The position numbers and the translations under genes are program-made. The notes under the pieces were generated by a model. That model ran no database searches. It was not told the origin of the DNA and saw only the letters and a list, made by a program, of their open reading frames with translations. From Prostheceraeus crozeri (taxonomy: Eukaryota > Platyhelminthes > Polycladida > Euryleptidae), in NCBI GenBank assembly GCA_907163375.1, contig CAJQUW010001859.1, positions 186,001-250,000 of the forward strand: a stretch of DNA of 64,000 bases, given 5' to 3'. How positions within the stretch are numbered: position 1 is the first letter of the stretch; each line of letters opens with the position of its first letter. Positions 53,181 to 64,000 of this stretch are shown piece after piece.

Positions 53181-55509
53181 TATTTCAAAAGCAATCAAGC
53201 TATGCCCATGAAATTTGCTCTCAGAGCACATGAGCTCATGAAACTTAGCAGAGCTGTTGGAATTGCGAAAGTAAAGTTGATTACGAAATATAACATTAAC
53301 ATGGGTTTTAAGGGCAATAGTTTAGGACATTTGACGGCAGGAAGGCAACAGTTTTGGGGAAAAGTGGAACGGCTGTGCTGCACATGTAAAAGTTTTCGTT
53401 GAGAGTTCGAATTCCTTATTCAATTGAATCAATGCAAATATCATCAATAAGCGATGTAAATGCGCCTGAATTTCCACATCGCTTCGCAGCTAGATTGCTC
53501 TTACATACAATGCACATGTGTAAATATCAGAAAGTCATTGCTCTCCTTCAAAAACACAATGCATTATTGGCTTTAAGGAAATATTTGTATCAGTGATACT
53601 GCTTTCGCTACAAGCAGCTCGATCGTGAAGTGAATAGGACAATGCAAATTTCCGGCACTTTTAGTTAAACCTCCCCTCACGTTTTCAAATAACTTTTACC
53701 CAAATTTTCAAACTAGTGACCAAACAAGTTTTAGAACATAGTAACGGGTAATTTCTCCATACACACAGAATTGCATGCAATTAGACTGAGTAGTTTTTGA
53801 ATTGCAGGCGGTGTTACTGCAAAACGTGATCGGTGGATCGGACTACCATTCCAATTCGTTTAAATACTCGTGCATGCATTGCTTTGTTGATCTGTCATTT
53901 CATCACCTTCAAATTGAAATGATCCTGCAATCCCTTAGAATAATGGTTCATTTCATCATCAAGGTCAGTGTTGTTGAGATTTTGTTGAGTTATTGTCATT
54001 TTAACATTAGTCGTGCATAAAACGTTGGAAAGAAAAATGGGGATTGAAAATGGGGGGAGGGTTAAACCAATGTGTACCAAATCTCCTTTGTATCTGCTAA
54101 CCAAAAATGAAACTACGAAACGAAATCAACTTTCATATAGACAGGCAAATACAATATATTCGCATTCTGTGCTCAAGGTTCTGCATTTTACTTCGTAAAT
54201 TTAGCCAAAAGTTTCAATATCTTGCATGTATTATATGATCGGTTTGGAAACTCTCCGTTCTCCTACTTCGCAATGAAATCACGATGTCGGAATTGACAGA
54301 AGATAACGTCTGTAGAAGCGGTAAGTAGAATAGATAACAAGAACATGCAACTAAATTGACAACTTAGACAAACTTCATATTCAATCAATTGATAGGGGAA
54401 TATATCAAGACAGAAATTGTCGTTTGATAAATTCACATTTCGATCGCGCATATGATAGCATCTGCAGTCAGTAGAAATTAAGATTTAATACGCAAAATTG
54501 GTTTAAAACGTTTTGAAAATAATGACAGCATGGAGAGAGGCAGACAAGCCACTGCCTGGAAAGAAAATACAGTAGCTTAAAACATTGATCTCCTTTCTTT
54601 AAACAAATCAACAATCTGCAACACATGGACGGTATTACCTGCAGCTTGAAATTGACACATAGAAAGTACTTTGTGTCTAAATGCATGCAAGAAATGGATT
54701 CCTTCAACATGTGTTCAACAAAGTGTGTCCCTCACCTTGTGCCCTCTTCAATACCTTAAAATTATGCACTCTAAATGTCAACTGAATGGACAAACTATCA
54801 TATGAACATGAAGAATGATAGGCAAGGCTATTTAATTAGGGTCAAACATAATATTGATGTTACTATGTAGAATAACGACTTTATAAGGCTGAAGCACTTA
54901 CAGTTATAGAATGTGATTTTGCAAAGAAGACAAGAAGTGATGCAGATTCACTTTTTGTTTACAAATGGCCACCAATGTTGCACACTCCAGTTCTGAGTCT
55001 TCTTCCATCAAATGTCTCTAACAAAACTAACGAAAGCTTGAGAAGTTCTTTCATATGTCAGTTTTCAATGTGATGTTGATCTGTTGAAGTCAAATTGAAT
55101 TTTGACACTAAAATAAATAGAGGCACAAATTATCACTTTATCTAAAGGATGATAAAGTACCAACGCAGTGATTAGATTTCAGGCCGATTTGCTGCAGGGG
55201 GAACAGATTTGCCACCCCGGTTTTTATATTTCACAATTAAATAAAAGATATTTGCAATTTCTCCTTCACTAGCTCTTCCTATCATTGTTTTTGGCCTGTC
55301 CAGGTGATGTAATTGTTATGTTGGCTTCAGTACTAAGGCCACAGGTAGTAGGCTGACAAGAATTCCATTTGTACCAAATATTTTCATAAACTTCTTCTTT
55401 TTAATCTCTTGTAACTTACAATTGCATTTTTTTTGAAGAAATGATATTCACCGAATGGCATTGAATTAGAAAATTGTGATTTATAATTTCTGACAAATGC
55501 AGCAGCTCA
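53181..55509. other. Unassigned AT-rich interval of 2.3 kb
   Basis: Nothing recognised. Opposed short frames around 53175-53402, 53895-54198 and 54263-54710 look like chance. Confidence 0.5.
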
Positions 55510-55646
55510 TAAGGGCCCGCAAAATCCCGACTTTTCCCAATCCCGGGATTAGCTTCTAATTGATCCGAGAATGCGTACAAGATTTATTAGCCAGTGTCAA
55601 TCCCTCGGGGTTACGTGATTCCGGGAACCGGGATTGCAGGCCCTAG
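55510..55646 (+). mobile_element. 137-bp MITE with TAGGGCCTGCAA ends
   Basis: Begins TAAGGGCCCGCAAAATCCCG and ends with the complement of CTAGGGCCTGCAATCCCGG. Inside are further CCCGGGATT / AACCGGGATT blocks in inverted order. TAGGG-type ends suggest hAT. No target duplication could be found. Confidence 0.65.
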
Positions 55647-55725
55647 TTTAATATGACAGGGTGGGAAAAGTGGTGAAATTTATGGTGCTATCATGCTCGA
55701 GAGGAGAGAATCAAGTAATTGAATC

Positions 55726-56228
55726 CACAGAATTAGATTGTCTAAGTGTGTCACTTTGCAAGAAGTGCAAGCTGATTCAAAACGATGGAACATACAGGAA
55801 CTTGCTAAATGGGCAAAAAGAATTTTTCAATACCTTTCAGAGATAGGAAAAATAGTCGTTCGACGCTTGCGGATTGCTGTGAATTCCTTCAAAATGCTCC
55901 GATCGCCACGATTCCTTCAGATTTGAGGAATTCAGATCATTGCGCAAATGTTTTCTCGATAATCTTGGGCCTTCCGATCATTATTAAAAAAACATGGCAG
56001 GTGCATGAAAAAACGTTGACAAACTTCTCTGTAGGATTTGCTGTGTGATCCGGTTGATAGCAGTCACTGAAACTCCGCACAATGTGGCGTATTTAATGTC
56101 ATGCTGGCTGCTCATTGTTCGATTGCTATGGTATTATGTCAACAGATTGTGCCATTTCATTAACGCTACATGCTCCCATGTTTCCTTTCTAGTCAAACAG
56201 AAGAAGAGATGACCTGTCTAATTCAGTG
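55726..56228 (+). mobile_element. CACAGAATTAGA transposon family, copy 4 (503 bp)
   Basis: Begins CACAGAATTAGATTGTCTAA and ends CTGTCTAATTCAGTG. It is flanked by an exact 8-bp duplication ATTGAATC (55718-55725 and 56229-56236). The interior is close to copy 1, with a short deletion where the others have the CTTGACATCGTCTG stretch. This and copy 1 are the best-preserved members. Confidence 0.85.
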
Positions 56229-56236
56229 ATTGAATC

Positions 56237-59200
56237 AGCAATAGAACAGACTGCAATAGAATCAGCATCCACTACCGAAACAAAAACATTTCAAAAGGAC
56301 AGACGGACGTAGTAAGCATTCTGTAGATATCTACCAAAGTAAAGCAAGAGAGAAAATGAATTATTACTTTTTGGATACAAGAGGTATAGGTAGATTTTTA
56401 TTGCACAAATCTGAAACTAAAATACTTTTGAAAACACTTTGGAAGTTGATCACATAAAAGGCGGACTTTTATTCGTTTTATTCTTTTTGCCTATACTTCT
56501 ACAAAGTATTTCTCCATAATTCTAATCCATTTTAAACTGTAAGTATCATCTCTACAAGATTAATTCTATCAGATTTTGTAATCTAATCAATTTCAGAACA
56601 TGTTGTTGCTTTGCAGTAGACATCATCTCCCACGTTCTTATTTCTCAGGATATCTTTAAAACCGCAACCAAATAAACTTCATGTTATTCTGATTACTGTT
56701 CGGGACTAAAATTTTACAAATTGTTTGTATGATTTTGCTAGATTTCAAATTAATCGGTCAGAAATGACATTCATATCCATATTGATTCTGAGTAATCGGT
56801 GATATATATGCAGAATAAATAATCCAAAATAAATTTTTGTTTCATTTTGAACTTTATTATCTCATTTAAAGGCCAAGAAACAATAAAACTACACAACTAA
56901 AACTAAAATTTTTCGGCAAAATTCACGCCCGCTTCAATTTCATTAGATGCTAGAATGAATGATAAAGATAAAATTACAAAATTTAATGGTAGTCATAGAG
57001 CTTAATGGAAAGCAATAATGTATCAAAAATGATTTCTACAAAAGCTCAATAAAATGCACTATCAAAATGTACTGTGATAAAAGTATTATCATAGATGGTA
57101 AGACTTCATTGGGCCTCGTAGGCGGCAGTACTCGATAGATAGCATAGTACCGCCATAGTCCCCTACGTAATGATGTTATGTTGATATGCACTTCTTTTGC
57201 AACGATTTTGATCATAAAGTTCAGTGCCTTCATGTATAAAAACTATCTGCAAGCATGTAAACTGACACAAGATTGTGGAATTCGTCAAATGTATGACATA
57301 CCCCTAACAGAATTTCTTTGATCTTCAACTTAATTTTCAGTGTCAAGAATATTGTCCACACACTTATTTCTTAGTCATTTCAACATGCTTTGCTTCGCTC
57401 AGTCAATAATCGAATGTAACTTGCGTCATGTGACACAGGGGTGCTTAAATCTTGAGTTTCTGCGACTTCTAAACGTTATTCTTCTAAATTCTCCAATTTC
57501 TTCGAAATAATTGAAAAAAATTATATGCAATGATATGTCATACATACAGTATACATATAATGTGTGCATATACTTTGTATACTTTATGTATACTTATAAT
57601 GTGCAGATTGTACATTTTAATAAAACTGAATAAATATAATCTTTTCACGTTTAGCTGGTACATGTGCTTCATTAGATTTTCAAAGTACATTCATGAGTAC
57701 CCCATTGAGTAAAACGATATTGACATAAAACAAATATAAAATCTAGGAATAGGCCAAGTGTTTATTTCGATAGAAAGAATAAAAAGTAGGCTATGCAAAC
57801 TATACAGATTATATAAATGATGTTCAGGTGCGATGCGTATTGGTCAATGTCATCAGGGAGCATGAAATCATCGGTGGTAAATGAAGGATCGGAGCTGAGC
57901 ATCATTCATATAATTTGTACACTTTCTTTATTTTATATCGAAATATACACTTGGCTTATTCACAGATTTTATATTTCTTTTATAATGCACGGTCAAGGAA
58001 TTTTTTGCACTATCAACACAGTTGTCCACGAAGATGACAAATAATTAAACATGCTCCATCTCCTTGTGAGCAGAAGGAGTTGTAGGTATAATATTCGACA
58101 GCCATTCTACAGAGATTCTAGGCAGCCACGAATCCAAAATCAGGAAATCTTCAATATATATGCACTTGCTTATTCGTATTATTGAATTTCTATAACGATA
58201 TATAAGATACTTTCCAATGAGAATTAATTGCCGTGAACTAAGATACAAGCAAATGTTAGAAGTCAAGCTTCATTAGATCTTGACATCTAAAATTAGATTC
58301 TATTCTCATCAACTAATAGAGTGTTATTTTCTGGCTCTCCCATTGTCCATTTCAGTTCTCTCTTTCTCTCTGTACAAGAGGACACGTCCCACTAAAGGTT
58401 AAGGAATACAACATCTGTTTTTGTAAACAAATGAAGAAATCGTGCTAGAGAAGAAAAGCACTTCAAACGCAATGAAAGACACATTATTGATGATTTTTCT
58501 GTGATGACCTACTCTATCCATTTGAATTCACGCCAATAGCAATGTAGTATTCTGTAGTGTTAGCAGCATACCATTAGCGATACTAACGATACATCGGCGC
58601 TTTGTTGGTTCTTGTGATGTCCTTTTATCATTCTTATATTAGTGATATTTATCTTCTTTTATCTTCTTCCCTATAGATAATCTTTTGAAGACTCTTAATT
58701 CCATATCGGATGAACGTGTAGGCTTTCAAGACTTTCCGTTTTATCTTATATTTCAAGATTAATCCACAGTGTCCGTAGTGATAAAGAGCTCTAATAATGA
58801 GAACAAACGATTTAAGGAGATGCAAGAGAAACAACAAGTATTGTCAAGTTACTCGCAAGTCAATTCATTATATATTCATGTTAATTTACGGCATCATGTC
58901 TTTAACTATACAAAAGAATGAGGAAAATTTCAGTTCTAGGGCATCAACTTACAAGTACCCAGTGAGCAGCTGAAATGATGCAGATTTCATTAGATAAGCG
59001 CTGACAAACATGGCAACCTGCGCATATTGAACTAGTTGTAGCTGATATTGAATCTGAAACCTTGATGACACAGTTTTTCTATAGTAATAATAGATAGTAT
59101 ATTAGATATTAATGCTAAGCAATATTTTAATTTTTTTATTTGGTTATTATAGCCAAATGGCTTGTAAATGTTGCGCTTCATATTTTGACTTCATCAATTT

Positions 59201-59454
59201 TGTTCTACGTCGTGTCATAATGTGACTTAGACACATGAAAACATGAAAGATGCCTTCATTAGCATACTTTCATGAATTGCAATTAGCTGATTCTTCGAGA
59301 GCAGATATTTGGAATTAATTGATTAATTGCCTTGATTCCAAATCTGATTGAACCACCACGATCTATCAAGGGCCACAAGCCATGATAAGACATCAAACAC
59401 CATAAAGCATAAGACCACACACTGCTGCTGATGACTTTCTGAATGCTAGCGCTT
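56237..59454. other. Unassigned AT-rich interval of 3.2 kb
   Basis: 57117-57167 can fold into a hairpin closed by CGTAGG/CCTACG with GGCGG/CCGCC inside. 57530-57620 is a low-complexity stretch of ATA/TAC words. No gene or family is recognised. Confidence 0.45.
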
Positions 59455-59575
59455 TAATTGGTGGATTATGGCTTGTTTCCCATGGCTTGTTCTGTGTGCC
59501 AGGTATCACTGAAATGTATGTGTAGGAATTTCATGCTCTTTATGGGTTTTCTTGTGTTCCTCCAGCCTGTTTTTA
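59455..59575 (+). repeat. GGCTTATTCTGTGTGCCA repeat family, copy 3
   Basis: GGCTTGTTCTGTGTGCCAGG (59483) followed by CACTGAAATGTATGTG and GGAATTTCATGC matches the second unit of copy 1. Confidence 0.65.
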
Positions 59576-60344
59576 GATGACAATTGATATGAAGCTGAAG
59601 CCCATCGTTCATGATAATTTTTCGTCAAGTTATTAATCATTGAGTTATCAACCATATTTTTTTATTTCATAGGTCCGTTTTCAGCTTTGTCCATTCAAAG
59701 GACAGAAAATGACCGAAGTCATCAATAATCAGCTTAACGGCACTTTTCAACCATGAAATTTATATATGCACTGTAACTACACTGTACATGTCTATACTAA
59801 TGAATTGAGATTCGAGATTCGACGGCAGTTCCATATTGAGTGTGTATTTTCCATTTAGAACTTGGCCTTGAATAAAATCCGCTCCAAAGTGACAAACAAT
59901 AGAGAAACTCTGTTGGTTCTGTGCTAGACAATTTTATATCCTTATTTGAGAGATTCTCATTAAGATCTCTCTGAAAGGACAATGTCATGCTCGAAAAAAT
60001 GCAATTTAGTTTGGTGAAGTTTCTTGAAGTTTTAAACACACATGTTCTCTTAGTAGAGGGAAATAAACATTAAAGAAAACCTGCACTGTACAGGTTGAAT
60101 AAGTATAAACAATTTATGATAGAATGTAATTTGAAAGGAAATACTATGCAGCATACTGAAAATGGTAGATCAATCAGCAAAAACTCACTGAAATATTAAA
60201 ATCAGACACGTGCCTCAACGTGAGTCATATGTGAATTTAAGAAAATATAAAGGTACTAAGCGTGAAAACGAACTCAGATGGCACGAACAAAGGAAAAAGT
60301 AACGTTGAGAACGGTGATGTACGGATCAGTAGGACGCTATAGAA
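59576..60344. other. Unassigned interval
   Basis: Nothing recognised. Confidence 0.45.
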
Positions 60345-60770
60345 AATCTTGCTTTGTTGAATTATCTGAACTCGGCTGGTCTTGATCACGGTTTTCTGCT
60401 AGGTTTGAAACCTATCTCAATAATAGAAAGCAGTTTGCTCCTTTGTGCAGTATTTCAGGTCCTTTGTTTCATGTTCATTCAGGTATCTCACAGAGATCAG
60501 TGATGGAACCGTATCTTTTTTCTTCCTTTATAGGCGTCCTCTCATCAAAATGCTTCAACTCGACCTTTGTCATACACGCTGATGATGTATGAAAAGGTCT
60601 GCTGATCGCATTTGTTCGCGTGATTGTTCAATCATGCAACATCTAGATACGCAAGAATAGAAACTGTGGATATTTTGGGGTATGCGTTAAAGAATAAACT
60701 TGTGCGGAACTACCAGAATTTGTCAGTGTTGAAACGTGCATCTCAGCGCCTGTATATGTACTGTATAGCG
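60345..60770 (+). pseudogene. LINE reverse transcriptase relic
   Basis: Reads LLNYLNSAGLDHGFLL, then after a one-base shift near 60402 FETYLNNRKQF, HVHSGISQRSVMEPYLFSSF and STFVIHADDV followed by TGA at 60589. A further piece near 60670-60765 reads LGYALKNKL and ASQRLYMY. These match, in order, LINYLNSCGLQHGFL, SGVPQGSVLGPTLF, YADD, LGITLNNRL and ASRRLYV of the ORF2 at 36-38 kb, so it is an older relative of that LINE. GVPQG has become GISQR and YADD has become HADD. Confidence 0.75.
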
Positions 60771-60783
60771 CCTGTATAGTATA

Positions 60784-62622
60784 CAGGGGTCGACAAAAAA
60801 ATTGCGCATTGTTAAGCGAATGATTTGTCAAGATTGCATTCATCTGACAACTATCAAGACAAACAGATTGTTGATACATATTTAGTGGAGTCGTCTTTTT
60901 GTGTCACCATCTCACACCTTTATCAAATTCTTTGATGATCTCTTGAATTCTTCTAACTTTCACAGTATTGTCCCTGCCCGAAAATGCTAACAAAAAGTAT
61001 GGTTAGTCTTAGTCGCATAGAAGTCTAGTCATCCCGAGACGGCGTTCAGATGAAAAAAATGCAATTTAATTATTTAGTTTTTAACTAATAGATTAGTGAA
61101 ATTGATAAAGAATATTTGAGAAAAATGTTTTCTAGTGAAAATATGCCAAAGTTGTTGGTTGTATCAAAACAAAAGTTCTGATTTTCTGAAAATCTACTTT
61201 TTCATGTAATTTTTGGGAAATCCTGTGGAAATAATGATGGTGAGCATAAACAATTGAAATTATCGAGGGAATCATCTTTATTTGTTGCAAGAAACAATGT
61301 CTCAAAGCATGAAGTTTCCAGTATCTATAGTTTCGGAGAAAAGGCTGGTGGTTCAATGTGCCCCACCCTCCCCTACATGTAATAATTATGACTACAAAAA
61401 CATCCATAACACAAAATTAACATCCACTCAATAATAATGAAGAATCATTGTAATTTAACATAACTTTTTTATCTATGGAAATGCTACATAAACACTCAAC
61501 AAATGGAAGTGACCATCTAGGAATTTCTGCTGGTGGTGGAGGTCTGGGAATGCCAGAAGCGGGCATGTGCACTTCGACTTGCGCACTCCGCCAAACTGAG
61601 GTGCGGGTCGCAAAAAAAATTAAGTCGGAGCGAGTCCAACTCTAATGAATACATTTGATATAGGCCTGGCTCACTCGTAAGAAGCTAAATTCATTATTTA
61701 AATTTTAAAAAGTAATCAAGGAATAGAAGCTTTTAGAAATACCAGCACATGTATGTCTGCATATTTGTACGCTTCATCAAAATTTGAAATAGTTAGTTTC
61801 TTTATCTTATTCGCAGCCTATACTTACAGACCTTAGTACATACTAAATTAGTTCTTCGAAAAATAGAACGTTTGTAAAATCTAAAATGATTGTCAACGAA
61901 ATGCTAGGTTAGAAGCAGAGGTAATTTTGTTCTAGAATCCTTCATTTCAATTTGCAGTAAGTAGATATAATTGCAGCAACGTGATGATTTTATCGCAGTT
62001 TTTAAAGCGCACATGTGTAAATAATGTAGTATTCATATGAGCTTCAGGATGAGCATACATCAATGCTAACAAATACCGGCAAGCAAGTATGGAAGTCGAT
62101 GTCGGTGGTCATTTAATTACTTCAGGCACTTCAAACCAGATCCAAGTCCAATTTGCGAGAGGTATAGCTGTCAATCAGCGTAAAACATGACAGGAGCAAT
62201 GCCCTGCATAAGCAATCATTACAGTAGTTGAGAAATCTGCACACACTCACTGATACTTTCAAGGGTCTTTCATTATTTCCACACTTGCCTCTTCCTCACT
62301 GGCACGAAAAAATGAGTTGAGGATCACAACATCAAAAACCTACAGATCCTATAGACATTGCCAATCCCAGATAATCCCATAATTACAACTTAAATTTAAT
62401 GAAGAAAACTGAGATACAAGTAGGCTGGCTATGCGGTGGAGGGATGCATCCCGATGTCCCCCTCTGGATCCGCCACTGGAAGTGACATCAGAAGTTATTT
62501 AAATATGGATCAACAATCTATTTGTCTTGATAGCTGTCGTTGAAATAGCTGTTGTGTGAATATTTGATGAAAGTGATGAATGCAATCTTAACAAATCATT
62601 CGCTTAACAATGCGCAAATTCC
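60784..62622. mobile_element. Element with about 100-bp terminal inverted repeats, containing a hAT insert
   Basis: The left arm (60797 to about 60895) and right arm (62506-62621) are inverted copies sharing TTGCGCATTGTTAAGCGAAT, GATTGCATTCATC, TTGTCTTGATAG and CAACAATCTGTTTG-type blocks; the right arm has a 36-bp insertion. The left end adds CAGGGGTCGACAAAAA after a TA, as in Tc1/mariner-type elements; this outer part is lost on the right. Without the nested hAT (61514-62478) the element is some 0.9 kb and non-coding. The left end abuts a LINE relic. Confidence 0.65.
61514..62478. mobile_element. hAT-type non-autonomous element (965 bp), nested
   Basis: Exact 8-bp duplication GAAGTGAC lies at 61506-61513 and 62479-62486. 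The right end is the complement of CAGTGGCGGATCCAGAGGGG, a typical hAT end. The left end reads CATCTAGGAATTTCTG, which fits CAGTGGCGGATCTAGG with eight bases missing after CA. The interior is non-coding. The left end is therefore probably damaged after insertion. Confidence 0.8.
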
Positions 62623-62644
62623 TATTTCAAAAGCCTATTTCACC

Positions 62645-62721
62645 AGACTTGAAGAGTGAAGAGTGATGATGAAGAGCGTTTCACAGTCTTTCACCTTCCG
62701 TCACTCTTCACTCTTCAGTCT
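62645..62721. repeat. Short hairpin with 21-bp arms
   Basis: AGACTTGAAGAGTGAAGAGT at 62645 pairs with ACTCTTCACTCTTCAGTCT ending at 62721, 21 bp with one bulge, and a 34-base loop. The arms are low-complexity (GAAGAGT repeats). The size is that of a microRNA precursor, but a simple-repeat origin is as likely. Confidence 0.6.
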
Positions 62722-62926
62722 GCACTCATCAACTATCAAGAAGTCAGAATGATGATGTCATGTGTGAATGCTATAAATAGATCACAACATGCGCACGTCG
62801 CGAAAATTAGTCTGTCACTGACCGCATGGAAACATAGGTAAACACATACAATACACGCAATATAATAGAGTTAAATGCTTTTCTTTGTTAGACTGAGAAT
62901 CGATAGAGTCATATCTAGGCAGAGGT

Positions 62927-63747
62927 ATGACTTCAGACGCAAAGAACGAGTTGATACTGGATCTCATCGAGGAAAAAAAGAAAGGCTTTTTGGAAAGTTT
63001 TCTCCGGTACTAACTGCAAAGGACAAGCAAAGGGAGTAGGAGGACATCGCAAATCGCTTGGATGCCTGCGGGTATTTAGTTGTGCCGGAAAGTTCAAAGA
63101 TCCCACCTTGGAAATACCTGAGAGACACAATCTGGTCAACTAATTTGTAAGGCCGAACTCTGGTAAGCGCAAGCGGCTTGATGAAAATGCTATGAATGTC
63201 TACATTGCACATATTTCATTTTTCAGAAAAAGCGAGACAACATGCAGAAGACGGGATCATCTGGTGGCAGGGAGCGACAATATTCAAAGCTCAACCACAA
63301 GGTGCTGGAGGGATTCTCGGAGGGAATTCGCCAATTGTTCGTGGTCTTCCTGTTGCCGAGTCAACGCGACAATTTGACGGGGATTCAAATGAACGAGGGG
63401 ACAGGTTCGAAACCTCATTGGAGAATAATGAAAATGCAGTTGACGTTCAATGCGAAAGTGAAGTGATTGACTGTCACATGATTAAGCCAAAGAAAAGAAA
63501 GTCAACAACTATCTCATTACGTAATGTTGCAGAGATCGATGCTTTAAAGCGGAGGAATCTCGAATTAGAGGTAGAGTTGAAAGAAGCCAAATTGATAGAA
63601 GTTCAACGACGTACTGAGATGCACAGTGTAAGCATTGAGAAGATGAAGGAAGAAACAGAATTGATCAAATTGCGAAGAAAAAAAATTCAGTCCGATCTGT
63701 ATGATGCGGGAGTTTCTTGCTCGCCACTTAAGTATCTTGACCTTTGA
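62927..63747 (+). pseudogene. Myb/SANT-like DNA-binding protein gene, broken
   Basis: ATG at 62927 starts SDAKNELILDLIEEKKK; after a one-base shift in the poly-A run near 62978 it goes on as LFGKFSPVLTAKDKQRE, a TAG (63037-63039) where relatives have Trp, EDIANRLDACGYLVVPESS and WKYLRDTIW. This is the Myb/SANT-like domain (Myb_DNA-bind_5 type) found in NAIF1-like proteins and in proteins of Harbinger-type elements. GTAAGG (63147) or GTAAGC (63163) with TTTTTCAG ending at 63226 would remove a small intron. The second part (63227-63747) reads KARQHAEDG, a linker with GGILGGNSPIVRGLP, a basic patch IKPKKRKS and a coiled coil (ALKRRNLELEVELKEAKLIE, IEKMKEETELIKLRRKK), ending ...CSPLKYLDL. Likely role: DNA binding and self-association in the nucleus. 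Confidence 0.65.
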
Positions 63748-64000
63748 GTGGTGACACATTCAAATAAACTTTCTGGAATAATCAATTTTTTTTTGTCGTC
63801 AATGTTACCCAACAGTTTTTGATGTTTCAAATTCGCTATGCACTATGTATTTGCTTGTCATTTGTGACCTTCCCCAGTTACTAAGTTGTCAAAAATCAAA
63901 AATAGCAAAATGACTTTCATCCAGAAATCAATTTATAGAATAGAAATTAGGAATCAGGATGAACAGAAATCTGTTGAATAATGCTTGAACGGGGATCATT
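63748..64000. other. Right edge, unassigned
   Basis: 3' flank of the Myb/SANT-like gene. AATAAA occurs at 63761-63766, shortly after the stop, and could be its polyadenylation signal. Confidence 0.4.

Noticed and set aside
60580..60592. CTGATGATG that could be a hammerhead core
   Set aside because: It is the codon pair of the (Y/H)ADD motif of a LINE RT, with no stem II or GAAA in place.
1..64000. CRISPR arrays, operons, phage or other prokaryotic systems
   Set aside because: No regularly spaced repeats of suitable length; all coding motifs are of eukaryotic mobile elements.

Overview
This window looks like a gene-poor, AT-rich (roughly one third G+C by eye) stretch of an animal nuclear genome, probably a marine invertebrate. 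The evidence is the mix of elements: CR1/L2-like and RTE-like LINEs with animal-type reverse transcriptases, Penelope-like elements (PLEs) carrying a GIY-YIG endonuclease, Tc1-type DD34E transposase, hAT-type elements with 8-bp target duplications, and tRNA-derived SINE-like pieces. There are no operons, ribosome binding sites or other prokaryotic signals. I cannot name the species. I see no convincing single-copy host gene, rRNA gene, canonical tRNA gene or CRISPR array. Almost everything recognisable is a transposable element or its remains, often nested.

Layout. 0-8 kb: a foldback repeat; a broken PLE on the minus strand (about 1.0-3.2 kb) with a 72-bp near-perfect palindrome at its end; a 240-bp repeat family interrupted at 3969-5301 by a 5'-truncated LINE with an AATTCC target duplication; and a second foldback copy that holds a SINE-like insert. 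8-16 kb: an unidentified 0.85-kb repeat (second copy at 50.2 kb), another 240-bp family copy, an RTE-like LINE with frameshifts (12.7-13.9 kb) abutting a PLE GIY-YIG fragment, and a tRNA-like SINE head. 16.5-19.4 kb: a nearly complete APE-RT LINE on the minus strand. 20-23.5 kb: a short DNA transposon with an exact 8-bp duplication, a complete but inactivated Tc1 element (21607-23064), and the head of another Tc1 transposase.

23.5-35 kb is mostly unassigned AT-rich DNA with PLE fragments (28.8-30.3 kb), an element with long terminal inverted repeats (30.4-31.1 kb), a Tc1 catalytic relic and several hairpin or tRNA-like structures. 35.7-38.9 kb is a hAT-type element bounded by TTCTAGAT duplications, with a 5'-decayed LINE inside it whose 736-codon-scale ORF is still open. 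39.1-39.7 kb is a PLE GIY-YIG domain followed by a decayed hammerhead-ribozyme-like motif. 40-50 kb holds a 290-bp Tc1-type MITE, two more copies of the CACAGAATTAGA transposon (one containing another small transposon, one inserted in a LINE), and a PD-(D/E)XK-like ORF. 50-64 kb holds the second copy of the unknown repeat, a SINE head, a 137-bp MITE, a fourth CACAGAATTAGA copy, a LINE relic, an inverted-repeat element with a nested hAT, and a broken Myb/SANT-like gene at the right edge.

The parts do not form a pathway. What they record is a history: at least six cases of one element inserted into another, several with exact target duplications, give a relative order of events. The most novel-looking items are the foldback family, the unidentified 0.85-kb repeat, the four-copy CACAGAATTAGA transposon family, the zero-loop palindrome in the PLE and the ribozyme-like PLE tail.
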